Below, in pieces: positions 16,593 through 25,782 of a stretch of 64,000 nucleotides of DNA (the first letter of the stretch is position 1; every line of letters starts with the position of its first letter). Both the position numbers and the translations under genes were made by a program. The stretch comes from CALJFL01 sp036961205 (GTDB lineage: Bacteria > Pseudomonadota > Gammaproteobacteria > Pseudomonadales > Halieaceae), in contig JBALVI010000005.1 of assembly GCA_036961205.1 (NCBI GenBank), forward strand, positions 1-64,000, written 5' to 3'. The notes under the pieces are model-generated. The model saw only the letters and a list, made by a program, of their open reading frames with translations, was not told where the DNA came from and searched no databases.

Positions 16593-16627
16593 CTCAGGGT
16601 GAGTGCGTTCGCAGAATGGAGCAGGGC
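16593..16627 (+). repeat. diverged dispersed repeat, copy a
   Basis: This 35-bp segment, beginning CTCAGGGTGAGTGCG, matches 17928-17962 at about 29 of 35 positions. It lies in the 240-bp spacer after higA, which holds no other visible feature. The two copies bracket the DUF1456 gene and the orphan membrane protein. Confidence 0.4.
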
Positions 16628-16705
16628 TTTACGCAGCTAAGCGGGGGAATTGGTCTCATCAATAATGTTGTTGCTGATCCGCATAAGCGTTATGGAGTCG
16701 CTATG

Positions 16706-17161
16706 TCAGTCATCCAGAGACTGTGATAACCCCGCGAGAAAGTTCTGCAATAATTCATCGCTACAGGAACGAAAGTGTTTATTCTTCTCCCGTCGAAACA
16801 GCGCGCCAAATTCAGAGGATGACAGGGTTGCGCCGCCTTCTTCGAAGATAGCCAGCATATCCTCCTCCTGGAAATTGAACGCGATACGTAGTTTCTTGAG
16901 GGTCTGGTTATTGGACAGGGGGCTGTCTTCAATAGTTATTGCTGCTCCATCATCGCGAGGCCCACGCTCACTGAGGATCAGACCTTCAAGGAAGGAGCGT
17001 ATAACGATATCAGGGCATGCATCCGCGTCGCTATCGCTGAGCAGTGCGGATAATTCGGCGTCTCCGAGCGCGTAAGCTGACAAGCTCAAGATGCCGGCCA
17101 TATCTGACTCAGATAGCGAGAGTGAATTGCGCAGGGCTCGCAGTAGCTGCTTGTTGTGCAT
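16706..17161 (-). CDS. DUF1456 (YehS-like) protein
   Basis: A 151-residue protein built of two DUF1456 repeats: MHNKQLLRALRNSLSLSESD, DMAGILSLSAYALGDAELSALLSD and IVIRSFLEGLILSERGPRDD in the first, and NQTLKKLRIAFNFQEEDMLAIFEEGG, LSSSEFGALFRREKNKHFRSC and LLQNFLAGL in the second. All alpha-helical and cytosolic. The family is widespread in proteobacteria but without an assigned biochemical role. It is encoded opposite to the neighbouring genes, alone. Confidence 0.85.
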   Translation of the reverse strand: MHNKQLLRALRNSLSLSESDMAGILSLSAYALGDAELSALLSDSDADACPDIVIRSFLEGLILSERGPRDDGAAITIEDSPLSNNQTLKKLRIAFNFQEEDMLAIFEEGGATLSSSEFGALFRREKNKHFRSCSDELLQNFLAGLSQSLDD

Positions 17162-17426
17162 TGAGGTGTCCAGTGTAATTTGAGGGAATGATGTCCCCCA
17201 TTAATTCGAATAGCAACCAAAAGTAGTTGTCGCGTCCAATTACGTGGCGACCTCTAAGTCACCAATGTCCTTTGCCGCGATCTAGTATTGCCAGCGGCCA
17301 ATTGTCTCTAGCAGAATGTGGAAGGAAGGGGTGTTAATGCTACCTATACTCCAGCCTAACGCACATAGCTGATGGTATGAAATGCGGGCTTTTAAGAGTC
17401 AGTCGCAGTGTATTAGACTGGCCCCT

Positions 17427-17828
17427 ATGAAGCAGCCACCCATCACTATCGTCATCACGGATAACAGCTACCATCTTTGTGTTACCGACTTAGCCGCAAT
17501 ACGCAAGATTCCTTCAGAGGATCGTCAGATTCTCATCGCACTGCTGGAGTCTGTGAAAAACGAAGAGGCGCGGTCCAGTGCCGCCGTGCAGGCTGCGGTG
17601 AACACAGCCCTAGGGGCATCTGCAGACGTGACGACCAGGGTTGGCAGGCCGGCGGACTATCAGACGGTAAAACCCGAACGCCTGGGCGCAGGTGATGTCG
17701 ATGCGCTCATGGCCAGGCTGATTGTTGAAGAGGGTCGCAACAAAAAGCCCAGTTTAACGAAGCTGAGTATTTATAAATTTGCGGGCGGCATTGCCGTCGT
17801 GGTGTTTTTGTTGGTAGTACTGCTTTGA
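17427..17828 (+). CDS. hypothetical protein with C-terminal membrane anchor
   Basis: About 133 residues from ATG 17427; the frame is also open from ATG 17382. The family is not recognised. The N-terminal half (PPITIVITDNSYHLCVTDLA, then IRKIPSEDRQILIALLESVK) looks like a small soluble domain. It is followed by an alanine-rich helix and a GRPADYQTVKPERL linker. The end, KFAGGIAVVVFLLVVLL, is one hydrophobic segment reaching the C-terminus, as in tail-anchored proteins. No strong ribosome-binding site was seen. It lies in the accessory region and could be a cargo gene. Confidence 0.5.
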   Translation: MKQPPITIVITDNSYHLCVTDLAAIRKIPSEDRQILIALLESVKNEEARSSAAVQAAVNTALGASADVTTRVGRPADYQTVKPERLGAGDVDALMARLIVEEGRNKKPSLTKLSIYKFAGGIAVVVFLLVVLL

Positions 17829-19178
17829 GCGAACGGCCAGGATGGTTTCCAGCGTGCTGGCGATGTCATGCTGAGACCGATCTTATACCGAGCTTGGTTG
17901 TGAGCGGTACCGAAACAGTTTGCAGCCCTCAGGATGAATACGTTTGAAGAATGGAGTAGGGCGGTAGGGCAGTAGCTTGATTTGAGATGGAGGGCAGTTT
18001 GCGGTCTACGAAAGTTAAGTTGCCAATACCTACAAACGCCAGGGCGCTCTTGATTCGTTCCGTTGTGCGTTTATCTGCAGTGTTGTGTTAACGCTGACCG
18101 CTAGGATTATTGTGTGCCAATATTACTACAGCTGCAGCTTTTGCTTAGCTAGGTATGGCGGGAAGTGTTTAGCACTGACTTTGCATTGGCTGGATACATA
18201 ACTAACCTTAAGTACGAGCACAGGATATCCCGGTTGCAATAATATGCACGTGTACTTCCCACGAACGTTATTTAACATAATATTGTTATTATGGCGCATC
18301 TATTTACTGTCGTATTGAGATAGATAGGACGCAGCCTCAGCTAGATAAGCCTGGAAACAGCGAGGTTCGCTTGCAAAGCGAGCCACTATTAACCCATCAG
18401 TGTCAGACCCTAAACCCTTAATCAATCGTACCCAGGGGCAGCGATTCAGTATTTGAAGCGCATCGATACGCGCTGCTAGCCTTGAACTGTCCTATTGTGG
18501 CCCATTCCTGAGCCTTAGCCTCGAGGCTTTTCTAGTCAGCTGTATTGATACGGCGAGTTCACAAAGTATTAGTTCAGCGCAATGGACAGGTTTTCGAAAG
18601 TTTCAGTCGCAATATTGTTGCGTTGCAGGGCTCGTAAGCCAGGGTTAGGTCTCGCCGAAAGGGAAACCATGCGCGTAGCAGCGCGTGAAAAATTGGACCT
18701 TCGACGTAACTGCAGTACAAAACATAGCCACATGAGCGTGTATCTGTCTGTTTCGCCATACCAAGAGTGCCAGCCTCGATATTCAATAATATATGCCAGC
18801 GACAACATTAGTTGCCAGTCACTCAATAGTTCTAAACATAAAGTTCGCTAGAGCACATAACTGGCAGTGGACTGCGGCTCGACATCGTCACACCGCGGGC
18901 GGCTGGTCGCCAGGTAAGCGTATTGTGCAAACCTATAGAACTATAAGATCAGGAATAAAGCGGCATGTGAGCCTAGCCAAGCAGTATATCCAGTTAAAGT
19001 GAATTCTATCCACATGTGCGCATAATATATATTATGTTAAATAGAGTATTTAGGCACACAGTTATGCACAGACGACTAAACCCCATATCCCCCTTTCGGT
19101 AAATGAAGGCAGTTATGACAGCTTCACTTGTCTGAGATAGAGTTGGCTTTAACGAATTGATTTAATGGGGACATAAAC
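17829..19178. other. 1.35-kb region without convincing genes
   Basis: Frames here are short (under 90 codons) and show no recognised domain. The region is more AT-rich than its surroundings, especially 18240-18310 and 19020-19060. Positions 17873-17900 and 17928-17962 resemble 15643-15671 and 16593-16627. Near the right end are two DnaA-box-like 9-mers, CTATCCACA (19006-19014) and TTATGCACA (19062-19070), flanking an AT-rich stretch. No origin genes accompany them. It probably represents decayed accessory DNA plus the promoter of the following GST gene. Confidence 0.35.
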
Positions 19179-19889
19179 ATGATCAAGCTCTATACCTTTC
19201 CAGAGGCATTCGGCCTGCGGAACGTAAGTCCTTTCTGTCTTAAGGTTGAGATGGCACTTGAACACTTGGGGCTGGACTACGAAATTGTTATGGAATCGGA
19301 CCCACGGAAATCGCCGAAGGGGAAACTGCCCTATATCGTCGATGAGGGTCTTACTATCGCGGACTCTGAACTGGTCCTGGAACACCTGGATGCCAAATCA
19401 GCTGGGAGGCTATATGGGAACCTTTCAGATCAGGAACGCGCAATCGGCTTGGCTTTCACACGATTGATTGAAGACCATCTTTATTGGATGTTGGTGGCCA
19501 GTCGGTGGCTGGATGATGACTGGTTCGATAATGTGAAGCAGGGGTTTTTCAGCTACCTCCCCCCAGTCGTTAAAACTGTTGTCGCTTGGATAGCACGCAA
19601 GCAGGTGGCAAAAACATATCAGTTACACGGACTAGGGAACCACACACTGGAGGAACAGGCTGGGTTCGCCAGGCGTGACTTCGAGTCACTGTCACGAGCG
19701 CTTAAAGCTGGACAGTATATTTGCGGGGACAGGCTCACAGTCTACGACTTCAGCGTCGCCAGTTTGTTAGCGGGGCTCTACGACCAACAACCTCCGAATT
19801 GGATTAACCGCATAGCCGACGACTTTCCCGAAGTCAGGGCTTACGCTGAACGAGTACAAAAAGATGTCGGTGTCTATGCCGCGCGCTAG
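19179..19889 (+). CDS. glutathione S-transferase family protein (metaxin/FAXC-like N-domain)
   Basis: A 236-residue soluble protein with a thioredoxin-like N-domain (IKLYTFPEAFGLRNVSPFCL, then GKLPYIVDEG and IADSELVLEHLD, where the cis-Pro and the Glu-Ser glutathione-binding pair are visible). The all-helical C-domain includes LTVYDFSVASLLAGLY with the N-capping T/D pattern of GSTs. The Cys in SPFC may replace the usual catalytic Ser/Tyr. It resembles the GST_N_4/metaxin-like subgroup. A GGGGA site precedes the ATG. Its substrate is unknown; it is monocistronic. Confidence 0.82.
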   Translation: MIKLYTFPEAFGLRNVSPFCLKVEMALEHLGLDYEIVMESDPRKSPKGKLPYIVDEGLTIADSELVLEHLDAKSAGRLYGNLSDQERAIGLAFTRLIEDHLYWMLVASRWLDDDWFDNVKQGFFSYLPPVVKTVVAWIARKQVAKTYQLHGLGNHTLEEQAGFARRDFESLSRALKAGQYICGDRLTVYDFSVASLLAGLYDQQPPNWINRIADDFPEVRAYAERVQKDVGVYAAR

Positions 19890-20024
19890 TGACCTTCAGC
19901 TATAACAGATGAAGCTACTATTCAATCGCTGACAGCCCGGCACATGATCTCGCAATTTGAGGATGATTGAGCTGTATCACGCCCGTACAAAACAAATTGC
20001 GCCTATACTGGACTTACATTTGAA

Positions 20025-20080
20025 GGAAGGGGCGCTTAGGTGCCCTTCCTGAAGCGACTGGGTGTAAGCTCTCCCAGTTT
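20025..20080. terminator. hairpin pair downstream of the GST gene
   Basis: Two adjacent stem-loops lie in the 250-bp gap before the AsmA gene: GGAAGGG/CCCTTCC (about 20026-20049), and ACTGGG at 20057-20062 pairing with CCCAGT at 20073-20078, followed by TT and an AT-rich run. The T tract is weak, so this may be an attenuator or leader structure rather than a terminator. Confidence 0.3.
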
Positions 20081-20136
20081 ATAGGCCATGCGTGACGTTA
20101 TTTTTTTAAAGAGTTTTAATTGCCTGGATTGATACT

Positions 20137-23100
20137 TTGAATTGGCTTCGTCGCCTTGGCGGTGCCCTACTGGCCATCTTATTGCTGCTGACGGCCGCTG
20201 TGGGTGGCTTTCTGACGACTTTACATATCAGTCCGTCTAGCCTTGTGCCCGCGATCTCCTACACAGCCACCCGCCTGCTCGGGCGTGAAGTGCGGCTCAG
20301 TGAGCTAGACGAAGTTTCATTAGGTAGCGAAACCACCCTGAAACTCCGCGGTTTAACCTTGGATAATCCGGACTGGGCGAGTTCGGAACCCATGCTAGAG
20401 CTTGGCTACCTCCGGCTGGTCCTTGTTCTGCCATCGCTATGGCGTGAGGGATCAATTCTGATCCGCGATGTGCAGATAGGCGACTTAACCCTCGTGTTGC
20501 TTTCCCCAGAAGGCCAGACTCCCAATTGGATTATGGAGGATCTCGCCTCTGGTGATCCCAGCGACGAGAATGAAGAGGATGCCCTCTTCCCAATCATTGT
20601 CGAAAAAGCTGAATTATCGAATCTGAAAGTCACGTACATAGACCCTGACCAAGATGTGACCGCGCAGGTGGATAGTTTTACGCTTACCCGGGATCCCGCT
20701 ACCGGAATGACACAAACCTTTATATCCGGGCAGGTTAATGAGTTCCCGTTAAGTGGTGGCGGTGAACTAGGCCCTACCGCGGCTATGCTGTCGGGCAAGA
20801 ACTTGGAACTGGATCTTGACCTACAGCTTGGAGATCTGCAGGTCTCTGCTAAGGGATCTGTTGCCGACGCCCTCACTGCTCAAGGGGCGGACCTCGTGCT
20901 GCACGCTAATGCGCCGCGTTCACGCCCTATTCTGGACATGCTCGGTCTCGAGGAAGTCCGAGACGGGCCGTTGACTTTCGACGGTAGGCTGGTCGATGAG
21001 ATGCCTGGTCTACGACTGGAGGCCGAGGGTAAGCTTGCAGACTTTAACCTTAGTGTGCAGGGTTTAATCGAGCAACCCACGACACTCGATGGCGTCGACC
21101 TGAAGTTTTATGTCGACGGTCCGTCAATGACTGAAATGGGTGCAATACTCGGGATCTCGGGATTCAGGAATCATCCCTTTGACCTATCGGGGCATGTTTC
21201 TCGCAGGGGTACCGTATTGCGTGTAGAGAACGGGCGATTGCAGGCGGGACAAGGAAATTTAGTCATCAACGGTGTTCTACCGAATTTCCCAAACATTGAT
21301 GATTGGCAAGTGGACCTGCAAGGGACTGGTCTTAACATTTCTAACTTGGCGCCTTTTGCGAGTGCCGAGGAACTCCCCGACTTACTGTGCGATATCAAAG
21401 GACAGCTTACCTCTGATGATGACGGCGTTGAGCTAATTGACCTTGTGATTGATGAGGGCGATTTACGGCTTGAAGTTAGTGGTGTGCTGGGCGACCTTCC
21501 TGGTCTTGCCAACACGTCTTTGGATGCACGCTTGTCTGGCAGTGACCTCACCCGCCTGCGGTCTGTAATTGGACTGGAGACGCTGCCCCCTACTCCCTTT
21601 GAGCTGTCCGGGACTTTGGCACGAATCGCTGATGGGTGGCGCGTGGCAGCAGCCCGCTTGAAAACAAATGGCGTTCTAGTGAACGCCTCGGCCGAGTTGG
21701 ACCATCTGGTGGGATTCCAGCGAATGGCGGTGCGTGGGACTATCTCAAGTCCAGACCTTCCGGCTACCCTCGAGCTTTATGGAATCGGCTCCAATGCCAA
21801 GGCGCCCGTTCCCTTGCAGCTGGAACTCGAGGCGGAGTTAGTCGGCGGTGGCTATGAGATTTCAAGCCTGAGCGGAAGTTTGGGCGCTATCACACTCACC
21901 GGTCAAGGCTTGCTGAGCAGTCAGGCTGGACTGGTCGGCTCACAGCTTAAACTGCAAGGCGAGGGTGATAATCTGGGTAAGGCGCTTGCGGCTTTTACGG
22001 ACACGATCCTGCCAGAGCTACCGTTTGAACTATCGCTCGATGCGATATACCACAGTCCATTGATCGAAATCGAAACACTGCATGCAAACGTGGGCTCTAA
22101 CATTCTCACAGGCGCTTTAAAACTTGAGGGGACAGGGCAAGATCAGGTGGCACGTGGTCACCTATCACTGCATGGCGACAGTATCCAGAACCTGGTCGAA
22201 CTTGCGGGTCTGGACCTCAAAGTAACAGACGGAAACTACAAGGCAGCCACTGAGGTGGAGCTACGCCCAGATTCTCTTGCGCTAAAAAAGCTTCGTGTAG
22301 ATGGCGTTAAAAGTGATATAGGCGGCGATGTTGCACTGCGTTTTGGAGACATCCCTCACATTAGCGTTAACCTGCATAGCGATAACTTGTATCTTCCCTT
22401 GCTGTGGCCTCATCTGGCGACTGTCGATTCCCCGCAGCTCACTGACGATGCAGGGATCGATGACGATTTGGAAGAGAAGCCCACACGTAAAGAGATGCGT
22501 GAGCGAGTAATACCCGACACTCCCCTGCCCCTTGGTTGGCTGACTATGCTGGAGGGTCAACTGAATTATAGCGTAGACGAGTCTTCCGTTCGAGAAGGGT
22601 TAGAAGAAGGACGAATGAAGGTACAGCTGGTGCTCAAGGACGGCGTACTGAATACAGAGCAATTACAATGGCGTGGCCCTGCGTCACAAGGCTGGGCCAA
22701 GCTGACCCTGAATGCGCAGCAGGAAGAGCAACGCATCAGCCTCGACGTTGTCAGTAACCGGATGCCATTATTGTGGTTACTGATCGGGGCTGAAGTGCCC
22801 AAACAGCAAGCGACCTATCGAGCCAGCTTGACTGCCGTGGGCGAGACGGTGCGCGAAGCGGCGGCCTCGCTTAACGGCAGCCTGACTGTCCGCAGCAGCG
22901 GTGCGCAAATTAGTAACAACGGGCTGGACTTCGTGTTCGGAGATATGATCGGCTCGCTCGTTGACAGACTAAATCCAGCTGTGCAGAAGGAAGAGTACAC
23001 AGAAGTCGAGTGTGCAACCGGAGGGTTGCACGCGAAAGACGGGGTGTTAGAGCTGCTCCCTGCGCTAGTCGTGCGCACAGATAAAATCGATGTGAGCAGC

Positions 23101-23451
23101 TACGGAAAACTTGACCTGCATACAGAGGCTCTCAATATCAACTTTAATACCAAGTCGCGTAGAGGCATTGGTATTAGCGCCTCCAAAGCGATAACACCCT
23201 ATTTAAAATTGGCGGGAAACCTCGCCAACCCCTGGATAACTCTGAACCCGGAAGCCGTCGCTCTGTCAGGTTCTGTGGCCATTGCCACCGCTGGCGCTTC
23301 GTTAATTGCTGAAGGCCTTTACGACCGCTGGATTGCGACTGCCAAGAATCCCTGCAGGGCGGTGTACGGGAGGATTAAGAAGGAGCCGCGGTACGAGGCC
23401 TTGCTGGCATTCCCTGGGCCAGAAGAGATACTGTCTACCGACACACCTTGA
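20137..23451 (+). CDS. AsmA family envelope protein
   Basis: A 1104-residue inner-membrane-anchored periplasmic protein. One N-terminal helix (GGALLAILLLLTAAVGGFLTT) is followed by a long beta-rich region of repeated AsmA/AsmA-like modules (LSELDEVSLGSETTLKLRGL, LYLPLLWPHL, KVQLVLKDGVLNTEQLQW, GVLELLPALVVRTDKIDVS), ending GNLANPWITLNP. AsmA-like (TamB/YhdP-type) proteins are thought to bridge the envelope and affect lipid transport. The start must be TTG 20137 or a nearby non-ATG codon, since a stop lies at 20107-20109 and no ATG is available before the helix. It stands alone. Confidence 0.85.
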   Translation: MNWLRRLGGALLAILLLLTAAVGGFLTTLHISPSSLVPAISYTATRLLGREVRLSELDEVSLGSETTLKLRGLTLDNPDWASSEPMLELGYLRLVLVLPSLWREGSILIRDVQIGDLTLVLLSPEGQTPNWIMEDLASGDPSDENEEDALFPIIVEKAELSNLKVTYIDPDQDVTAQVDSFTLTRDPATGMTQTFISGQVNEFPLSGGGELGPTAAMLSGKNLELDLDLQLGDLQVSAKGSVADALTAQGADLVLHANAPRSRPILDMLGLEEVRDGPLTFDGRLVDEMPGLRLEAEGKLADFNLSVQGLIEQPTTLDGVDLKFYVDGPSMTEMGAILGISGFRNHPFDLSGHVSRRGTVLRVENGRLQAGQGNLVINGVLPNFPNIDDWQVDLQGTGLNISNLAPFASAEELPDLLCDIKGQLTSDDDGVELIDLVIDEGDLRLEVSGVLGDLPGLANTSLDARLSGSDLTRLRSVIGLETLPPTPFELSGTLARIADGWRVAAARLKTNGVLVNASAELDHLVGFQRMAVRGTISSPDLPATLELYGIGSNAKAPVPLQLELEAELVGGGYEISSLSGSLGAITLTGQGLLSSQAGLVGSQLKLQGEGDNLGKALAAFTDTILPELPFELSLDAIYHSPLIEIETLHANVGSNILTGALKLEGTGQDQVARGHLSLHGDSIQNLVELAGLDLKVTDGNYKAATEVELRPDSLALKKLRVDGVKSDIGGDVALRFGDIPHISVNLHSDNLYLPLLWPHLATVDSPQLTDDAGIDDDLEEKPTRKEMRERVIPDTPLPLGWLTMLEGQLNYSVDESSVREGLEEGRMKVQLVLKDGVLNTEQLQWRGPASQGWAKLTLNAQQEEQRISLDVVSNRMPLLWLLIGAEVPKQQATYRASLTAVGETVREAAASLNGSLTVRSSGAQISNNGLDFVFGDMIGSLVDRLNPAVQKEEYTEVECATGGLHAKDGVLELLPALVVRTDKIDVSSYGKLDLHTEALNINFNTKSRRGIGISASKAITPYLKLAGNLANPWITLNPEAVALSGSVAIATAGASLIAEGLYDRWIATAKNPCRAVYGRIKKEPRYEALLAFPGPEEILSTDTP

Positions 23452-23619
23452 ATCATGTTGTACTGAAGCGAACTGAATGAAGGCGAGCTTGCAGTAAAAC
23501 TCACAAAAAATAGTTGTCGCCGCTCACCAATCAGAAGTAAGCAATAATAACTTGCGCCCTCTCTATGGTTAATGGATATTGTAGAACGTAAAAAATAAGA
23601 CCCATAAAGAGTGAGTTCC

Positions 23620-24906
23620 ATGTCTGAACCAGAAAAACCGGCGTACGGCAAGCCTTCAACCGCCTATTACGCGTTGGGGCTGCTGACACTTGTCTACGCT
23701 TTCAACTTTATCGACCGGCAACTGCTCGCCATTCTGCAGGAGTCAATCAAAGCTGATCTGGACCTGTCTGACAGCCAACTGGGCATACTGACCGGCTTTG
23801 CTTTTGCCGTGTTCTATGTCACCGCCGGCATTCCTATTGCCCGATGGGCCGATCATGGCAACCGGCGCAACATCGTAGCGGGCAGCCTGTTCATCTGGAG
23901 TTTCATGACTGCGCTAAGCGGCATGGTGCAAACATACGGGCAACTTGTGCTTGCAAGAATTGGGGTAGGCATCGGTGAGGCTGGCGGCAGCCCTCCTTCC
24001 CATTCGATAATCTCAGATATTTTCCCCCCGGAACGCCGGGCGTCAGCACTTGGATTTTATTCGACGGGCGTAAGTTTCGGTATTCTTTTCGGGTTTCTGT
24101 TTGGCGGCTGGCTAAACGAATTTTTTGGTTGGCGCACTGCATTTCTGATTGTCGGAATCCCCGGCGTATTTCTGGCGGGTGTGTTAATGCTAACACTGCG
24201 TGAACCAGCGCGCGGCCTGGCAGAGCAGCGATCAGCTAGCAATGAGCCTGTTCCGCTTAAGAAGGTGTTGTCTGTCCTTTGGCGCTCACGATCGTTTCGA
24301 CACTTATCGCTAGGGGCATCGCTCAACGCATTTTCGGGCTACAGTCTTTCCAGTTGGAGCGCGTCTTTTTTCATCCGCAGTCATGATATGTCCACTGGCG
24401 AACTGGGTACATGGTTGGCGTTGATTATCGGATTGTGCGGTGCTATCGGCGTGTTCTTTGGCGGCGTGCTCGCAGACCGAATGTCAGCAAAAGACAAACG
24501 TTGGTACATGTGGTTGCCCGCCATCGCCGGCTTTATCGCGGTGCCATTTATGGTTGCGGTATACCTGGTCGAAAACCCCTATTACGCGCTATCACTGATG
24601 ATTATTCCAGGCCTGCTTCACCAAGTCTATTTGGGGAGCACCATTGCGACAACGCATAACCTGGTCGGCCTGAGGATGCGGGCCACCTCCTCCGCCATCC
24701 TGTTTTTCATCATCAACATGATCGGCCTGGGCCTAGGTCCTTTCCTTATTGGATTTCTCAGCGACCAGTTGGCCCCCACTTTTGGTGCAGACTCACTGCG
24801 CATGGCCATGCTCTATCTTCTGCCTGCGGTAATGTTCTGGTCTGCGTGCCATTTTTACCTGGGCTCGCGGCACCTGCGTGCAGACCTAACTGCTGCACCT
24901 GACTAA
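23620..24906 (+). CDS. MFS transporter, Spinster-like family
   Basis: A 428-residue, 12-helix transporter. YYALGLLTLVYAFNFIDRQL is the conserved first helix of the Spinster-like MFS group; the loop 2-3 motif is ARWADHGNRRNI, and helix 4-5 reads RIGVGIGEAGGSPPSHSIIS and DIFPPERRASALGFYSTGVS. ATG 23620 is preferred over the in-frame GTG at 23611. The two YeeE/YedE halves follow after 15 bp, suggesting one operon. Substrates of this subgroup are poorly defined (lipids, organic acids). Confidence 0.87.
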   Translation: MSEPEKPAYGKPSTAYYALGLLTLVYAFNFIDRQLLAILQESIKADLDLSDSQLGILTGFAFAVFYVTAGIPIARWADHGNRRNIVAGSLFIWSFMTALSGMVQTYGQLVLARIGVGIGEAGGSPPSHSIISDIFPPERRASALGFYSTGVSFGILFGFLFGGWLNEFFGWRTAFLIVGIPGVFLAGVLMLTLREPARGLAEQRSASNEPVPLKKVLSVLWRSRSFRHLSLGASLNAFSGYSLSSWSASFFIRSHDMSTGELGTWLALIIGLCGAIGVFFGGVLADRMSAKDKRWYMWLPAIAGFIAVPFMVAVYLVENPYYALSLMIIPGLLHQVYLGSTIATTHNLVGLRMRATSSAILFFIINMIGLGLGPFLIGFLSDQLAPTFGADSLRMAMLYLLPAVMFWSACHFYLGSRHLRADLTAAPD

Positions 24907-24921
24907 TAGAGACACTGACTT

Positions 24922-25341
24922 ATGTTTTCTTATACAGCCCCATTGATCGGCGGTTTGGTAATTGGTGCATCAGCAGTGGCGATGCTGTATTTTCTCGGTC
25001 GCATAGCCGGGATCAGCGGCATCGTCTGGGGTGCTGTCTCAAGGCAGGCTGACAGCAGTTGGCGCTGGCTGTTCATAGCCGGCTTGCTCATTGGCCCCTT
25101 ACTGTTTCATACGCTAACGAACACACCCTACCCAGTAGAGAGCCCGTTGGAATGGTGGCATGCGGTGGTTGGCGGCTTACTCGTAGGCTTTGGAGTAAAG
25201 CTGGGATCGGGCTGCACCAGCGGCCATGGGGTGTGCGGAATCGGAAGGCTTTCAACCCGCTCCTTCATTGCGACTTGCACTTTTATGGCCACAGGTATTA
25301 TCACTGTGTATGTGATACGGCATCTTGTGGGGGGCGTGTAG
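24922..25341 (+). CDS. YeeE/YedE family half-transporter, first subunit
   Basis: A 139-residue membrane protein with about four helices. It carries the family signature FGVKLGSGCTSGHGVCGIGRLSTRSFIAT with the GCTSGHG cysteine motif used by YeeE-like thiosulfate/sulfur-compound channels. Full-length YeeE has two such halves; here they are split, as in PmpA/PmpB-type pairs. The stop codon directly abuts the ATG of the second half at 25342. Confidence 0.88.
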   Translation: MFSYTAPLIGGLVIGASAVAMLYFLGRIAGISGIVWGAVSRQADSSWRWLFIAGLLIGPLLFHTLTNTPYPVESPLEWWHAVVGGLLVGFGVKLGSGCTSGHGVCGIGRLSTRSFIATCTFMATGIITVYVIRHLVGGV

Positions 25342-25761
25342 ATGAAAGGACTTGTTGCCCTACTGTGCGGTATTGTATTTGGTGTCGGCCTGGCAGTATC
25401 GGGGATGACTGATACTGCGAAAGTTATAGGATTTCTGGACGTGTTCGGTGCCTGGGTGCCAGACCTGGCCTTCGTCATGGGCGGCGCGGTATGTGTCACC
25501 CTCGTGGCTTTCCGCTTTGTACTAAAGAGAGAAGCCCCTTTATTAGCGCCAGGCTTTTCGCTGTCCACCAATACCGCCGTGGACGGCCGACTGCTGAGCG
25601 GTGCCGCTATCTTTGGAATCGGCTGGGGAGTTTACGGTTACTGCCCGGGGCCGGCGATCTCGGCGTTGGTTTATCTTGACGACAAGACCGTCATTTTTAT
25701 AGTGGCTATGTTAGGTGGTATGGTGCTGGCGAACATGGCAGGAAAACGCTTAGATCAATAG
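25342..25761 (+). CDS. YeeE/YedE family half-transporter, second subunit
   Basis: A 139-residue membrane protein complementing the preceding half. It starts MKGLVALLCGIVFGVGLAVSGMTDTAKVIGFLDV (split over two helices) and has the second Cys motif, WGVYGYCPGPAISAL. Together the pair makes one complete transporter probably moving thiosulfate or a related sulfur species. It is the last gene of the plus-strand unit, converging with the flavoprotein gene after 21 bp. Confidence 0.88.
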   Translation: MKGLVALLCGIVFGVGLAVSGMTDTAKVIGFLDVFGAWVPDLAFVMGGAVCVTLVAFRFVLKREAPLLAPGFSLSTNTAVDGRLLSGAAIFGIGWGVYGYCPGPAISALVYLDDKTVIFIVAMLGGMVLANMAGKRLDQ

Positions 25762-25782
25762 GGCCGCGGCGCAACACTTCCT

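Noticed and set aside
14538..18300. Integron cassette array with attC sites
   Set aside because: Toxin-antitoxin cargo and repeats suggested it, but no GTTRRRY/RYYYAAC pairs flanking genes and no integrase were found. Genes are on both strands.
18569..18851. Overlapping short frames on both strands
   Set aside because: All are under 90 codons, overlap each other and have neither ribosome-binding sites nor recognisable domains.
19000..19178. Replication origin
   Set aside because: Two DnaA-like 9-mers and AT-rich DNA are present, but no dnaA/dnaN/gidA or rep gene and no box cluster. Listed only as a weak observation.
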